Assembly: GCA_009377755.1 (NCBI GenBank)
Contig: WHTM01000042.1
Location: 1 to 42,287, forward strand
Length of the DNA stretch: 42,287 nt
Direction: 5' to 3'
Source of the DNA: Hyphomicrobiales bacterium
Lineage (GTDB): Bacteria > Pseudomonadota > Alphaproteobacteria > Rhizobiales > Xanthobacteraceae
Made by a program: the position numbers and the translations under genes. How positions within the stretch are numbered: the first letter of the stretch is position 1; each line of letters opens with the position of its first letter. Positions 1-10,365 of this stretch are shown piece by piece. Under the pieces are notes generated by a model. That model was not told the origin of the DNA. It ran no database searches and saw nothing but the letters and a program-made list of their open reading frames with translations.

Positions 1-2129
<2,129 letters not shown>

Positions 2130-2136
<7 letters not shown>

Positions 2137-2255
2137 GAGGCGGCCATGCACCGATCTCGGGTTTTCCCGAGATCGGCAAGCAATAATGCGCAAGTCGGCT
2201 GTAGCCGACTTGCGGTGGCTCGCCGCTTCGCGACGAGCACCTCAGGGTGACGGAG
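2130..2255. repeat. Palindromic intergenic repeat with two tandem hairpins
   Basis: The element runs from CGTCATCCTGAGG to CCTCAGGGTGACG and contains two perfect stem-loops: a 10-bp stem at 2151-2160/2167-2176 with a 6-base loop, and a 10-bp stem at 2190-2199/2204-2213 with a 4-base loop. It belongs to the same broad family as repeats near 28.5, 37.9 and 39.7 kb. It could end ligA transcription. The rest of the gap up to 2445 shows no gene and should hold the promoter of the next gene. Confidence 0.7.
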
Positions 2256-2445
2256 AGAGGGATTGGGTTAGCCCCAATCTCATTTTGGCGGGGGTAGTGT
2301 CTCAGTTTGAATTTCCACTCTCGACCCAAAGCGGCCATCCGTCTCGTACATTTTCCAGCGGAGGCAGCACCGCGAACATCCCCGTTGACTCGGCCCCTGG
2401 GACAGCCCCGATAAGAAAGGCGGTCAAGCAACAATGAGGTGATTC

Positions 2446-3480
2446 ATGAGTTCTTCCGCCCAGTTCCTGAGCGCTTCCGAAGCCGCCAGCCGGCTCGGGT
2501 TGTCAGCCAAAGCACTGCGGCTCTACGAGCAGCGTGGCCTAATCGCTCCGATACGCACCGCGGCCGGATGGCGGGCCTATGGCCCCCACGAGATGAGCCG
2601 CGCCGCAGAGATCGTGGCCCTGCGCGCGCTTGGCTTCAGCCTCGCTCAGGTGGCGCGGCTATTGAAGGGCGACTCTCAAGGCCTGGAACCGGCCTTGGCC
2701 GCGCACCAAGCCGTACTCGAAGGCCAGCTGCGCCAGCTTGTCGGCATGATAGAGAAGGTCGGTCGCCTGCGAGACGATCTTTCTCGGGGCGAGGCGCCGA
2801 CAGCCGGGGAACTGTCGCGCCTGATGGTGCCGGATGCGGGGCTCAGCGTTGCTTTCGACCTTCCCTGGCCCTGGGGCGGCGAGCGGTTCGCGCTGGGACA
2901 TGTCCGGCAACTGAATTACATTGTCGGCCCGCTCGGCTGCGGCAAGACCCGGCTGGCGCGGCGCCTGGCCGAGACCCTGCCCAACGCCGCCTTCCTTGGC
3001 TTGGACCGATTGGCGGATGGCGGTGCGGCGGCTCTGGCTCGCGTGGACGCCGACCCGGTTCTCAAGTCGCGGGTCGATCAGACGCTGGCTTGGCTCGTCG
3101 AGGACGGCGCCGTGGTGTCGGACGCACTGATCGCCCTGCTCGCCGGATTGGAATCCGAAGGTCCGGCCATCCTGGTCGTCGACATGATTGAACAGGGGCT
3201 GAACCAGGCCTCCCAAGAGGCCCTGATTGCCCATCTGCGCCGCCGTGGGCCCGATGGTCGGCCGATTTTTCTGCTCACACGCTCCTGCGCGATCCTGGAC
3301 TTGGCGGCCGTGGGCGCCGACGAAGCGATCATCCTCTGCCCCGCCAATCACAGTCCACCGACGCATGTCGCCCCGTACCCCGGCGCGCCCGGCTACGAGG
3401 CCGTCGCCACCTGCCTGGCCTCACCCGAGGTGCGGGCTCGGACGGATGGCGTCATCGCGTGGCGGCCCCAAGTCGCATGA
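2446..3480 (+). CDS. MerR-type HTH regulator fused to P-loop ATPase domain
   Basis: The 344-aa protein has a MerR-like winged helix at residues 8-75 (AASRLGLSAKALRLYEQRGL is the DNA-binding start) and a coiled-coil-like segment at about 78-115. An ATPase domain follows, with Walker A GPLGCGKT at 161-168 and a Walker B-like stretch AILVVD at 241-246. The end of the domain resembles an ABC-type ATPase, but the usual DEP after Walker B is DMI and the switch-loop histidine position reads FLLTRS, so hydrolysis may be altered. The start follows GAGG with a 6-base spacing. The gene lies just upstream of hicAB. Role is inferred: a DNA-binding regulator that senses or uses nucleotide. Target and inducer are unknown. 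Confidence 0.8.
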   Translation: MSSSAQFLSASEAASRLGLSAKALRLYEQRGLIAPIRTAAGWRAYGPHEMSRAAEIVALRALGFSLAQVARLLKGDSQGLEPALAAHQAVLEGQLRQLVGMIEKVGRLRDDLSRGEAPTAGELSRLMVPDAGLSVAFDLPWPWGGERFALGHVRQLNYIVGPLGCGKTRLARRLAETLPNAAFLGLDRLADGGAAALARVDADPVLKSRVDQTLAWLVEDGAVVSDALIALLAGLESEGPAILVVDMIEQGLNQASQEALIAHLRRRGPDGRPIFLLTRSCAILDLAAVGADEAIILCPANHSPPTHVAPYPGAPGYEAVATCLASPEVRARTDGVIAWRPQVA

Positions 3481-3576
3481 ATCCTCCTCCCCGGTGGGGG
3501 ATGAGGATGCCCAAAAGGACATAAGAGCCGAACCCTGCATGGAGCGGTTTGGCTCCATCGTAGAGATAGGCTGTGT

Positions 3577-3640
3577 TTGCGCAAAATAATGCGCAACGGC
3601 GCCTGACAACCGCCCCGCTATGCGCCAATATATGCGCATA
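3577..3640. promoter_or_regulatory. Candidate hicAB operator palindromes
   Basis: Two inverted repeats sit just before hicA: TTGCGCA-N6-TGCGCAA (3577-3583/3590-3596) and TATGCGC-N8-GCGCATA (3619-3625/3634-3640). They share a GCGCA core. Type II antitoxins with a ribbon-helix-helix domain usually repress their own operon, and HicB here has such a domain, so binding at these sites is a reasonable inference. Confidence 0.45.
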
Positions 3641-3655
3641 GAACGGAGCGGCATC

Positions 3656-3856
3656 ATGCCGAAGCCAACCATCGAAACCAACCGAAGCAAGGTGGTGGCG
3701 CGGCTGCAACGGGACGGCTGGGAATGCCGTCACGGCTCCGATCGTGACGTTTACAAGCACCCGGCCAAGCCGGGGCGGATTATGGTCCCGCGTCACCGGG
3801 AACTGTCGAGCGGCGTTGCCCGGGCCATCGCCAAGGCCGCCGGATGGATCACCTGA
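3656..3856 (+). CDS. hicA: HicA-type toxin (putative mRNA interferase)
   Basis: The 66-aa protein has the small HicA double-stranded-RNA-binding-like fold signature: VVARLQRDGW near the start, the GS...YKHPAKPGRIMVPRH core and the ending SSGVARAIAKAAGW. HicA proteins cleave mRNA and are held by HicB. The start at 3656 is preferred because GGAG lies 7 bases upstream; an in-frame ATG at 3620 would add 12 residues and overlaps the putative operator. In relatives with the same ending, a histidine normally follows the GS (for example GSEHD), but here the sequence is GSDRD, so the catalytic histidine seems replaced by arginine and activity may be lost or reduced. hicB follows after 12 bases. Confidence 0.85.
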   Translation: MPKPTIETNRSKVVARLQRDGWECRHGSDRDVYKHPAKPGRIMVPRHRELSSGVARAIAKAAGWIT

Positions 3857-3868
3857 AGGGAGATTGAA

Positions 3869-4279
3869 ATGGCACGCTATGTTGCACTCGTGGATGGCAA
3901 GAAGGGCGCCTATGGCGTCGTCGTTCCCGATCTTCCCGGCTGCACCGCCATGGGCAAGACCGTGGATGAGGCGCTGCGGAGCGCGGCCGTTGCGGTGCGC
4001 GAATGGGCTGCGGATGCGCTCGCGGACGGCGAGGCGCTGCCGCGGCCTTCGGCCGCCGAGACTCTGCGCAACGACCGCGATGTTGCGACCGCGCTCGCAG
4101 CAGGCGCCATGCTCGCTGTCGTGCCGCTGGTTCTGGACGCCGGGCGTCCGGCCAAGGCGAACCTGTCGCTGGACGCAGGCCTGCTGGAGGCGATCGACGA
4201 GGCCGCCGCCGCGAAGGGACTGACCCGCTCCGCCTTCATCGCGAGCGCGGCGCGCGAGAAGATCGTCGATGATGCGTAA
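3869..4279 (+). CDS. hicB: HicB-type antitoxin with C-terminal RHH domain
   Basis: The 136-aa protein begins with the HicB partial RNase H-like fold (MARYVALVDGKKGAYGVVVP, then DLPGC and TVDEAL). It ends with a ribbon-helix-helix segment at about 96-132 (KANLSLDAGLLEAIDEAAAA, LTRSAFI). HicB binds and neutralises HicA and represses the operon through the RHH domain. GGAG lies 8 bases before the ATG. It is co-transcribed with hicA, in the toxin-first order typical of this family. A second HicB-like protein without RHH lies at 36976-37266. Confidence 0.9.
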   Translation: MARYVALVDGKKGAYGVVVPDLPGCTAMGKTVDEALRSAAVAVREWAADALADGEALPRPSAAETLRNDRDVATALAAGAMLAVVPLVLDAGRPAKANLSLDAGLLEAIDEAAAAKGLTRSAFIASAAREKIVDDA

Positions 4280-4500
4280 CCGAAGGACCGGCATCCAGCT
4301 CTGCGGAACAGTCTCGAGCGTCTACTTTCCCCCCAAACCGAAGTTCAAGCTGAGATGCCATCCTGGCGGGCGTCCCCTTGACAGGAATTAAATCCTCATG
4401 TACCCAGGCCCATCACGCTGAGCGAAGGCCGGCATCATGAGGCGGTCGTCGGCGGCGGGGAGCGGCGGCCGCACATCGGTCGCCGTAGCAGTCAAGCCTG

Positions 4501-4697
4501 CGCAGACTGCGCAAGCTTGTCTGCGTGGAGCGCCGGGAGGCGCCGGACCGGGCGGCAAGCCTCGCAACCTTGCCGCTGCAGGTTCGCGCGCCTCGGGATG
4601 GGCCTCGCAACCCCACCCCGTCGGCGCGCAGGCGGACCGATCGCAAGGTCCGCCTCAAGGGCGCCTCGCAAGCGCCCTGGCGCCTCCCGGCGCTCCA
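4501..4697. repeat. Nested hairpin cluster, all loops contain CGCAA
   Basis: An outer 19-bp perfect inverted repeat (4526-4544/4679-4697) encloses four smaller stem-loops: 4554-4559/4569-4574, an imperfect one at 4594-4602/4611-4620 (with GCGCGCC/GGCGCGC outside it at 4586-4592/4623-4629), 4631-4638/4647-4654 and 4658-4664/4672-4678. A further hairpin, 4501-4507/4519-4525, lies just outside. All five loops contain CGCAA. The overlapping open frames have no recognisable protein. Bases 4280-4500 hold nothing else I can identify. Confidence 0.75.
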
Positions 4698-4800
4698 TTC
4701 CCGCTTCGGCGGGGAGGAAAAGGGGACACCGGCGTACCCGGCGCCGCAAAGAACACGGGCGGCGGAGCTTTGCCCGCGTTAGCACCGAAAAATACTGTTC

Positions 4801-4906
4801 GGCAAAGTGGAGGAATTCGGCGTCGAGGTGCTCCAGCGGGGGCGAGTGGCTGAGGCCGGTGGGACAGGGATAGCTTTGACGAAGCCACACACGACGGCGT
4901 CATCCT
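4801..4906 (+). pseudogene. Decayed second copy of ligA 3' end
   Basis: These 73 coding-like bases and 33 bases of flank match the end of ligA at 2032-2136. Read with one frame change, they give EEFGVEVLQ then GEWLRPVGQG and a TAG at 4871-4873, against [20 protein letters not shown] in intact LigA. The flank TTTGACGAAGCCACACACGA is nearly identical to that after the real gene. This is a partial duplication, or the relic of an earlier ligA end displaced by insertion of 2.7 kb. Confidence 0.8.
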
Positions 4907-4964
4907 CAGAGTCTGACCGAAAAGCAAGGACGATATTTCAATAGGCTATGTCATGACCGGGAAT

Positions 4965-5056
4965 CGTCATTGCGAGGCCGCAGGGCCGAAGCAATCCAGG
5001 GCTAAAAGCGTTGTTGCTCTGGATTGCTTCGTCGGCTTCGCCTTCTCGCAATGACG
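4965..5056. repeat. Palindromic element, CGTCATTGCGAG termini
   Basis: Terminal arms CGTCATTGCGAG (4965-4976) and CTCGCAATGACG (5045-5056) are perfectly inverted, with an inner pair around GAAGCAATCCAG (4988-4999) and CTGGATTGCTTC (5019-5030). The size and structure resemble non-coding MITE/REP-like repeats seen many times in alphaproteobacterial genomes. Confidence 0.8.
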
Positions 5057-5081
5057 GGGTGACGGATCGAGGCTGATCGAT

Positions 5082-5406
5082 TCAAGCCGCAACCGGATCG
5101 ATCTGTCCTTCATCGAATACCTTGACAGCGGAATTTATGATCCGATGCTTAAGATCGGGATGCAACGCGTTGCGCGTCGTCACGTCGACATTGCGGCTGA
5201 ATAGGCCCTTTAGGAAGTCGCGCATTTCCATGTACGGAACGAAGCCGAACCGGTCATAGTCGACATCTGCGAAGAGATCGATATCAGACAGAGCATCCGC
5301 TTCGTTTCGTGCCGCGGACCCATAGAGATTAAAGCGACGTCACGCCGAAACCGCGAACGGTATCGGCGTTGGCTCGCAGCTTGGCAATGACCTCGTCACG
5401 GCGCAT
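5082..5406 (-). pseudogene. Frameshifted MNT-type nucleotidyltransferase
   Basis: On the minus strand an ATG at 5406 opens MRRDEVIAKLRANADTVRGF and stops after 25 residues. With one base skipped near 5330-5334, the frame continues LYGSAARNEADALSDIDLF and runs to a TGA at 5082-5084, about 107 residues in total. GS...SDIDLF is the metal- and nucleotide-binding signature of small pol-beta-fold nucleotidyltransferases (MntA/MNT). Such proteins often act as antitoxins to a HEPN partner, but none is adjacent. A single indel suggests recent decay or a sequencing error. Confidence 0.75.
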
Positions 5407-5435
5407 GTCTTATCATAACACGAATTCCGCTGTCG

Positions 5436-6668
5436 TCACCGGCGGCTCAACAAGGCCCAGTACGCCGCCATCGCAACCACCGCCCAACCCAGCATCGTCA
5501 CCGCCAGCGGGATTGCCGATATCGCGCCGACGTGAATGTAGGTGATGGCCTGCGCAGCGAGGGCTCCCACCGCCATCTGCGCGAAGCCGGCGATCCCGGC
5601 GGCCGTGCCGGCGGCCTGCGGGCGTACGCTGACCGCGCCGGCGATCGCGTTCGGCAGCAGCATGCCATTGCCGATCTGGATCAACACCTGCGGCAGGAAG
5701 ATCGGCGCCGGTCCCACCGCAGGGACCAGCACGGCCACCGCGACGGTGATCATGGTTCCAATCACCTCGAAGATCAGTCCCCACTTGATCATTGCATCGA
5801 CGCCGAGCCGCTGCGAGTAGCGGGCCGCCACGAAGTTGCCGAGCATGTAGCCGAACGAGGTGACGGCGAACCACACCCCGAATTCCGCCGAACTGCGCTC
5901 CATGATGCTGACCACCACATGCGATCCGCCGCCGAGAAAGGCAAAGAACGCTCCACAGCCCAGCGCTCCGCACAGCGCATAGCCGATGAAGCTTCGGCTG
6001 GCGACGAGCGCGCCGGCTTCGCTCCCGAATCGCACGCGACGGCCGTCCGTGCGGCGGGCCGGTCGTGTTTCCGGCAACGCGTAAGCCGCCCAGATCAGCA
6101 CGGCGAGGCTCGCCACACCGAGGAACGCGAAGGTCGCACGCCAGCCGAAGGCGGTATCGAGGACGCCGCCGAGCAGCGGCGCCAGCATCGGCATGACCAC
6201 CGTCGTCATCGTCACCCAGCCGATCATCGCGGCGGCGCGGTCGCGGTCATAAAGATCGCGGATCATCGCCCGTCCGACCACCATGCCGGCGGAGGCGCCG
6301 AACGCCTGCGCCGAGCGGGCCGCGATCAGCGCGATGGCCGAAGTCGTCGCCATGGCGGCGAAGCTCGTCACCGCGGTCAGCGCCAGCCCGGCGAGGATCA
6401 CCGGCCGGCGGCCGAACCGATCCGACAGCGAGCCGAGGATGAGCTGCGCCACAGCCAGGCAGACCAGGTAGAGCGAAATGGTGAGCTGGACGACGCCGGG
6501 ATCGGTTGCGAACTGCACTGCCATCGCTGGAATCGACGGCACGATGATGGTGAGCGAGGTCGGGCCGATCGCGTGCATGGCGACCAGCAGCATTAGGAAG
6601 CGCCGTGACATGTGGCCGCCCTTGCGCGGCGCTCCGGCCTTCGGACCGATGGTTTGCGATTCGCTCAC
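5436..6668 (-). CDS. MFS multidrug efflux transporter, Bcr/CflA type
   Basis: The 410-aa protein has about 12 hydrophobic segments and the MFS loop 2-3 motif GSLSDRFGRRP, plus ARSAQAFGASAGMVVGRAMI typical of the DHA1/Bcr-CflA drug:proton antiporter group. It likely exports toxic compounds across the inner membrane. The start given is a GTG; an ATG at 6611 (MSRRFLMLLVA) is an alternative that removes 19 mostly polar residues. It lies 18 bases after a close paralogue (6687-7910) on the same strand, consistent with tandem duplication and one operon. Substrate cannot be told from sequence. Confidence 0.88.
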   Translation of the reverse strand: MSESQTIGPKAGAPRKGGHMSRRFLMLLVAMHAIGPTSLTIIVPSIPAMAVQFATDPGVVQLTISLYLVCLAVAQLILGSLSDRFGRRPVILAGLALTAVTSFAAMATTSAIALIAARSAQAFGASAGMVVGRAMIRDLYDRDRAAAMIGWVTMTTVVMPMLAPLLGGVLDTAFGWRATFAFLGVASLAVLIWAAYALPETRPARRTDGRRVRFGSEAGALVASRSFIGYALCGALGCGAFFAFLGGGSHVVVSIMERSSAEFGVWFAVTSFGYMLGNFVAARYSQRLGVDAMIKWGLIFEVIGTMITVAVAVLVPAVGPAPIFLPQVLIQIGNGMLLPNAIAGAVSVRPQAAGTAAGIAGFAQMAVGALAAQAITYIHVGAISAIPLAVTMLGWAVVAMAAYWALLSRR

Positions 6669-6686
6669 GGCTGGGGAACGTCGATC

Positions 6687-7910
6687 TCAGCTTACTCGGT
6701 AGGGACGAATGAGGAGCCAATAGATCGCCAGGCCGGCAATGGCGATCGCCAGCATCGCGATCGTCATCGGCATGGCCGTTGTTGCGCCCGCCATCGGGTA
6801 GGTCATGAGCTGCGAGATAAGCGCGCCGCAGCCCATCTGCGCGAAGCCGGCGACGCCCGATGCAGTGCCGGCGGCCTGCGGGCGCACGCTGACGGCACCC
6901 GCGATCGCGCTCGGCAACGCGATGCCGTTGGCGACAAAGATCACGGTGATCGGTGCGAAGATCGCGAGCGGGCCGAGCGTGTCGGCAAGCGGCACCAGGG
7001 CGACCCCGGCCGCGGTGCCCGCAAACTCCAGCACAAGGCCCCACCAGATCATCGCATAGATGCCGAAACGGGCCGAGAAGCGTCCGGCGATGTAGTTGCC
7101 GAGCATGTATCCTAGCGACGAGAGCATGAACCAGAGGCCGAGCTCGGCAGGACTTCGCCCCATCTGTGTGATCACCACCTGCGGGGCGGCACCCAGCATG
7201 GCGTAATACGGACCCGAAATCATTCCGGCGCAGAGCGCGAATCCGGCGAACGCGGGCGTTGACAGCAGCGCCCGCGACTCCTTGCCGAGCTGCCGGAACG
7301 ACATCGCCGCGGCGGCTTGCGGCGGCCGCGTCTCCGGCAGCGAGACCATCGCCCAGACGACGACCACCAGTGCCGAACAACCGACGAATATGAAGATCGA
7401 GCGCCAACCCCACCACTCGTCCAGGAGCCCGCCGATCAGCGGCCCGAACATCGGGATCACCACGGTGCTCATGGTGACCCAGCCGAGCATCGAGGCGGCG
7501 CGGTCGCGCGAATAGAGATCGCGCACGATAGCCCGGCCGATGACGATACCGGTCGACGCGCCGAACGCCTGCAGCGTGCGTGCCACGACCAGGGACGCGA
7601 TGCCGGTCGCAGCCGCCGCCGCGAAGCTCGTGATCACCGTGATCAGGAAGCCGGTGAGCAGCACCGGACGCCGGCCGAAGCGATCGGACAAGGCTCCCAG
7701 CACGAGCTGCGCGGTGGCCAGCCCGGCGAAGAACAGCGAGATGGTGAGCTGCACCGCGGCCGGATCGGCCTTGAGCGAGAGCGCGAGTCCGGGAATGGCG
7801 GGAATGATGATGTTCACCGACAGCGGACCGACCGAGGCCATGGCGATCAGCAGCACCAGCAAGCGGCGGCCGGCGGCGGTCGTCGGCGGAGGCGCGGTGT
7901 CCGTCGTCAT
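6687..7910 (-). CDS. MFS multidrug efflux transporter, Bcr/CflA type (paralogue)
   Basis: The 407-aa membrane protein has about 12 transmembrane segments. It shares with its downstream neighbour GALSDRFGRRP, LQAFGAS, GRAIVRDLY, DRAA.MLGWVTM and the late SVRPQAAGTASGVAGFAQMG block, so the two are paralogues. The family comprises proton-driven drug exporters. The gene starts 27 bases after the stop of the aminopeptidase gene, suggesting co-transcription. Ribosome binding sequence before the ATG is weak. Confidence 0.88.
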   Translation of the reverse strand: MTTDTAPPPTTAAGRRLLVLLIAMASVGPLSVNIIIPAIPGLALSLKADPAAVQLTISLFFAGLATAQLVLGALSDRFGRRPVLLTGFLITVITSFAAAAATGIASLVVARTLQAFGASTGIVIGRAIVRDLYSRDRAASMLGWVTMSTVVIPMFGPLIGGLLDEWWGWRSIFIFVGCSALVVVVWAMVSLPETRPPQAAAAMSFRQLGKESRALLSTPAFAGFALCAGMISGPYYAMLGAAPQVVITQMGRSPAELGLWFMLSSLGYMLGNYIAGRFSARFGIYAMIWWGLVLEFAGTAAGVALVPLADTLGPLAIFAPITVIFVANGIALPSAIAGAVSVRPQAAGTASGVAGFAQMGCGALISQLMTYPMAGATTAMPMTIAMLAIAIAGLAIYWLLIRPYRVS

Positions 7911-7937
7911 CTCATTGCGGTGACGCGTTACGAAAGG

Positions 7938-9773
7938 TCATGCGGCAGCCAGCGGGCGGGTTGCCGCGGCGAGCCAGGCCGAGGCCGTTGCGTCCACCTC
8001 GCCCGACAGCGTCGCCGCGACTCGCGCATGGTAGGCGTCCAGCCAGGCGGTCTCCTCGGCCGTCAGCATGGTCCGGTCGACAAGGCGCCGTTCGATCGGC
8101 ACCAGTGTCAGCGTCTCGAATGCGTTGAGCGTTATCTCCGCGCCCGTCACCGGCGCCGCCTCCCGCACCAGCACCAGGTTCTCGATGCGGATACCGTAGG
8201 CGTCGGCCTTGTAGTAGCCGGGCTCGTTCGACAGGATCATGCCTCGTTTGAGCACCGTGGTACCGAGCTTGGAGATGCGGGCCGGACCTTCGTGCACCGA
8301 CAGATAGCTGCCGACGCCGTGGCCGGTGCCGTGGTCGAAGTCGAGACCGGCGCTCCACAGAGAGAGACGCGCCAGCGAGTCGAGCTGTGCCCCGGTGGTG
8401 CCTTCGGGAAACACCGCGCGGGCGATGGTGATGTGGCCCTTGAGCACGCGGGTGAAGCGGTCGCGCATCTCCGCCGTCGGCTCACCGACGATCAGCGTAC
8501 GGGTGATGTCGGTGGTGCCGTCTTCATACTGGGCGCCGGAATCGATCAGGAACAGTTCTCCGGGCGCGATCCGACGGTTGGTGCCGCGGGTGACGCGGTA
8601 GTGGACGATGGCGCCGTTCGGTCCGGCGCCGGCGATGGTTGGGAACGAGACATCCTTGAGCAGGCCGGTTTCGCGGCGAAAGGTCTCCAGCGCCTCGACA
8701 GCGTCGATTTCGGTCAGCTTGCCGGTCGGCGCCTCACGCTCGAACCAGGCGAGGAAGCGGACCACGGCCGCGCCGTCGCGGCGTTGCGCGGCGCGGGCGC
8801 CGTCGATCTCGACGGAATTCTTCACAGCCTTCATCGCCGCGATCGGATCCGGCCCCCGGCTGATCGTGCCGCCCGCCTCGGTGATCAGCCTCGCCAGCGC
8901 ATCGGCGGCGGTCGCCTGATCGAGCCGCAGCGTGCGATGGTTCGCGCCGAGGGCGGCGACGTCGCGCGCGAAGTCGGCCGGCTCGCGGACGTCGGCCTGC
9001 GCCTCCAGCGCATGGCGCACAGCGTTGCCGAGCTTGCGGCCATCGAGGTAGAGGGCAGGGCGACCCTCGCGCGGGATCACCGCGAAGGCGAGCGGCAGCG
9101 GCGTGTGCTCGACGTCAGCGCCGCGGATGTTGAAGACCCAGGCGACCGACTGCGGATCGGAGACGACCAGCGCGTCGCAGCGCAGCCTGGCGATCTCTGC
9201 GCCGATGCGAACGAGCTTTGAAGCTGAATCCTCGCCGGCGTAGCGCAGCGCGTGCGGCACGAGTGGGCCGAGTGGCGGCGCTGGCCGGTCATCCCAGATC
9301 ACGTCGATCGGGTTGGACTCCGTGGCCATCAGCGTGGCGCCTGCGGCGGCGCAAGCCTTGCGCAACTTCTCCGCGCCTTCGATCGTGTGCAGCCAAGGGT
9401 CATAGCCGAGCGTCGCGCCGGCCGGCAGGTTTGCCTCGATCCACGCGGGGGGCGGCGCCTCCACCAGGTGCTCGACGGTGAAGATCGACGTGTCGACCTG
9501 GCCGCGGACCTGCACGGTATAGCGGCCGTCGACAAAGATCGCCGCCCGGTCCGCCAGCACGATGGCGGCCCCGGCAGACCCGGTGAACCCGGTGAGCCAG
9601 GCCAGCCGCTCCTCCGACGGCGGCACATATTCGTTCTGGTAGCGGTCCGAGCGCGGGACAATGAACCCCGCCAGGCTGCGCCGGATCAGTTCGGCACGCA
9701 ACGCCGCCACCCGGCGGGCGCTGGCCGTCGGTTGGGGCGGATCGTCGAATGTCTGGAACCGAGCCTCGAACAT
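7938..9773 (-). CDS. pepP: Xaa-Pro aminopeptidase (aminopeptidase P, M24B)
   Basis: The 611-aa enzyme removes N-terminal residues preceding proline. Two N-terminal creatinase-like domains precede the pita-bread catalytic domain. Metal-binding elements are visible: LIDSGAQYEDGTTDITRT at about 408-420 (two Asp), DHGTGHGVGSYLSVHEGP near 483 (His), SNEPGYY near 516 (Glu) and a late Glu region. The length fits the long three-domain form. The start at 9773 (MFEARFQTFDD) is preferred; an in-frame codon at 9851 adds 26 residues with poor coding character. It leads a probable operon with the two efflux genes. Confidence 0.93.
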   Translation of the reverse strand: MFEARFQTFDDPPQPTASARRVAALRAELIRRSLAGFIVPRSDRYQNEYVPPSEERLAWLTGFTGSAGAAIVLADRAAIFVDGRYTVQVRGQVDTSIFTVEHLVEAPPPAWIEANLPAGATLGYDPWLHTIEGAEKLRKACAAAGATLMATESNPIDVIWDDRPAPPLGPLVPHALRYAGEDSASKLVRIGAEIARLRCDALVVSDPQSVAWVFNIRGADVEHTPLPLAFAVIPREGRPALYLDGRKLGNAVRHALEAQADVREPADFARDVAALGANHRTLRLDQATAADALARLITEAGGTISRGPDPIAAMKAVKNSVEIDGARAAQRRDGAAVVRFLAWFEREAPTGKLTEIDAVEALETFRRETGLLKDVSFPTIAGAGPNGAIVHYRVTRGTNRRIAPGELFLIDSGAQYEDGTTDITRTLIVGEPTAEMRDRFTRVLKGHITIARAVFPEGTTGAQLDSLARLSLWSAGLDFDHGTGHGVGSYLSVHEGPARISKLGTTVLKRGMILSNEPGYYKADAYGIRIENLVLVREAAPVTGAEITLNAFETLTLVPIERRLVDRTMLTAEETAWLDAYHARVAATLSGEVDATASAWLAAATRPLAAA

Positions 9774-10125
9774 GCGGCGCACTATGGGCACGGGGCGCCG
9801 GAGGGGCAATGGCAGCGCCGTTGTCCGGATGGGGTGACCCCAATGGTCCACAAACGGTTAAAGCCGCTTGCCTCAAACGGGAATCGCAGCAGACCGTTCA
9901 CCATGCCGTTTTTACAAGGCTCGCATGCGAACTTTCGGTCTCGAAAGGTCAGCAAGACTCACCTATATTGCAATGCACAACGCCAGCCCAATTTACGGTC
10001 GACCGAACTTGGTCGACCCGAAAGAAAGCAAGTAAATCTGGGGCGTTAGAGCTTCGTAAATTTGGTTGCGACGCACAAAAGAAGGATCAGGAGGCGTTTC
10101 GCGACGTCTGCTGACGGAGACAGCA
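9774..10125. other. Intergenic region, divergent promoters
   Basis: No gene is recognisable in these 352 bases between the divergent aminopeptidase and small-protein genes. The stretch is visibly less GC-rich, as expected of promoter DNA. One symmetrical site is present, GGTCGACC twice (9997-10004 and 10011-10018) separated by 6 bases, which could be an operator or hairpin. Confidence 0.5.
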
Positions 10126-10293
10126 ATGACAGACACCACCTATGAGAAAGTGGCTTCGGCCGCACCGGCTCCCGCCCGCGAGACCGCCCGCAAGAGCCTG
10201 TGGCGGCTGATCTACGAGGCCATGGTCGAAGCGCGGATGCGTCAGGCCGAACGGATCGTCAAGGAGTATCAGGATCTGGCCAAGAGGTCGTAA
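10126..10293 (+). CDS. Small helical protein, 55 aa
   Basis: The start follows GGAG with an 8-base spacing. The sequence is MTDTTYEKVA, an Ala/Pro-rich linker, then a charged helix EAMVEARMRQAERIVKEYQ. No known function. The helix matches that of the small protein at 18149-18388 ([19 protein letters not shown]), so both belong to one family of short proteins that I believe is common in Bradyrhizobium relatives. A hairpin terminator follows at 10319-10349. No signal peptide or membrane segment is visible. Confidence 0.7.
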   Translation: MTDTTYEKVASAAPAPARETARKSLWRLIYEAMVEARMRQAERIVKEYQDLAKRS

Positions 10294-10318
10294 CCGCTTG
10301 CCTGACGGCTTCTGAATA

Positions 10319-10349
10319 ACATCGCCCCGGCTTCGTCCGGGGGCGATGT
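10319..10349. terminator. Hairpin between convergent genes
   Basis: ACATCGCCCCGG pairs with CCGGGGGCGATGT across a 6-base loop, with one unpaired G. It sits between the convergent small-protein gene and prmA and could serve both. The T-tract is weak. Confidence 0.6.
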
Positions 10350-10365
10350 GTTCTGGTCGGCTCGA

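Noticed and set aside
4437-4853. 138-codon plus-strand frame over the hairpin cluster
   Set aside because: Composition is Gly/Ala/Pro/Arg from palindromes; no motif and no plausible ribosome site.
7317-9221. 634-codon plus-strand open frame opposite efflux and aminopeptidase genes
   Set aside because: Antisense of two well-supported genes, with low-complexity Arg/Gly/Ala composition.
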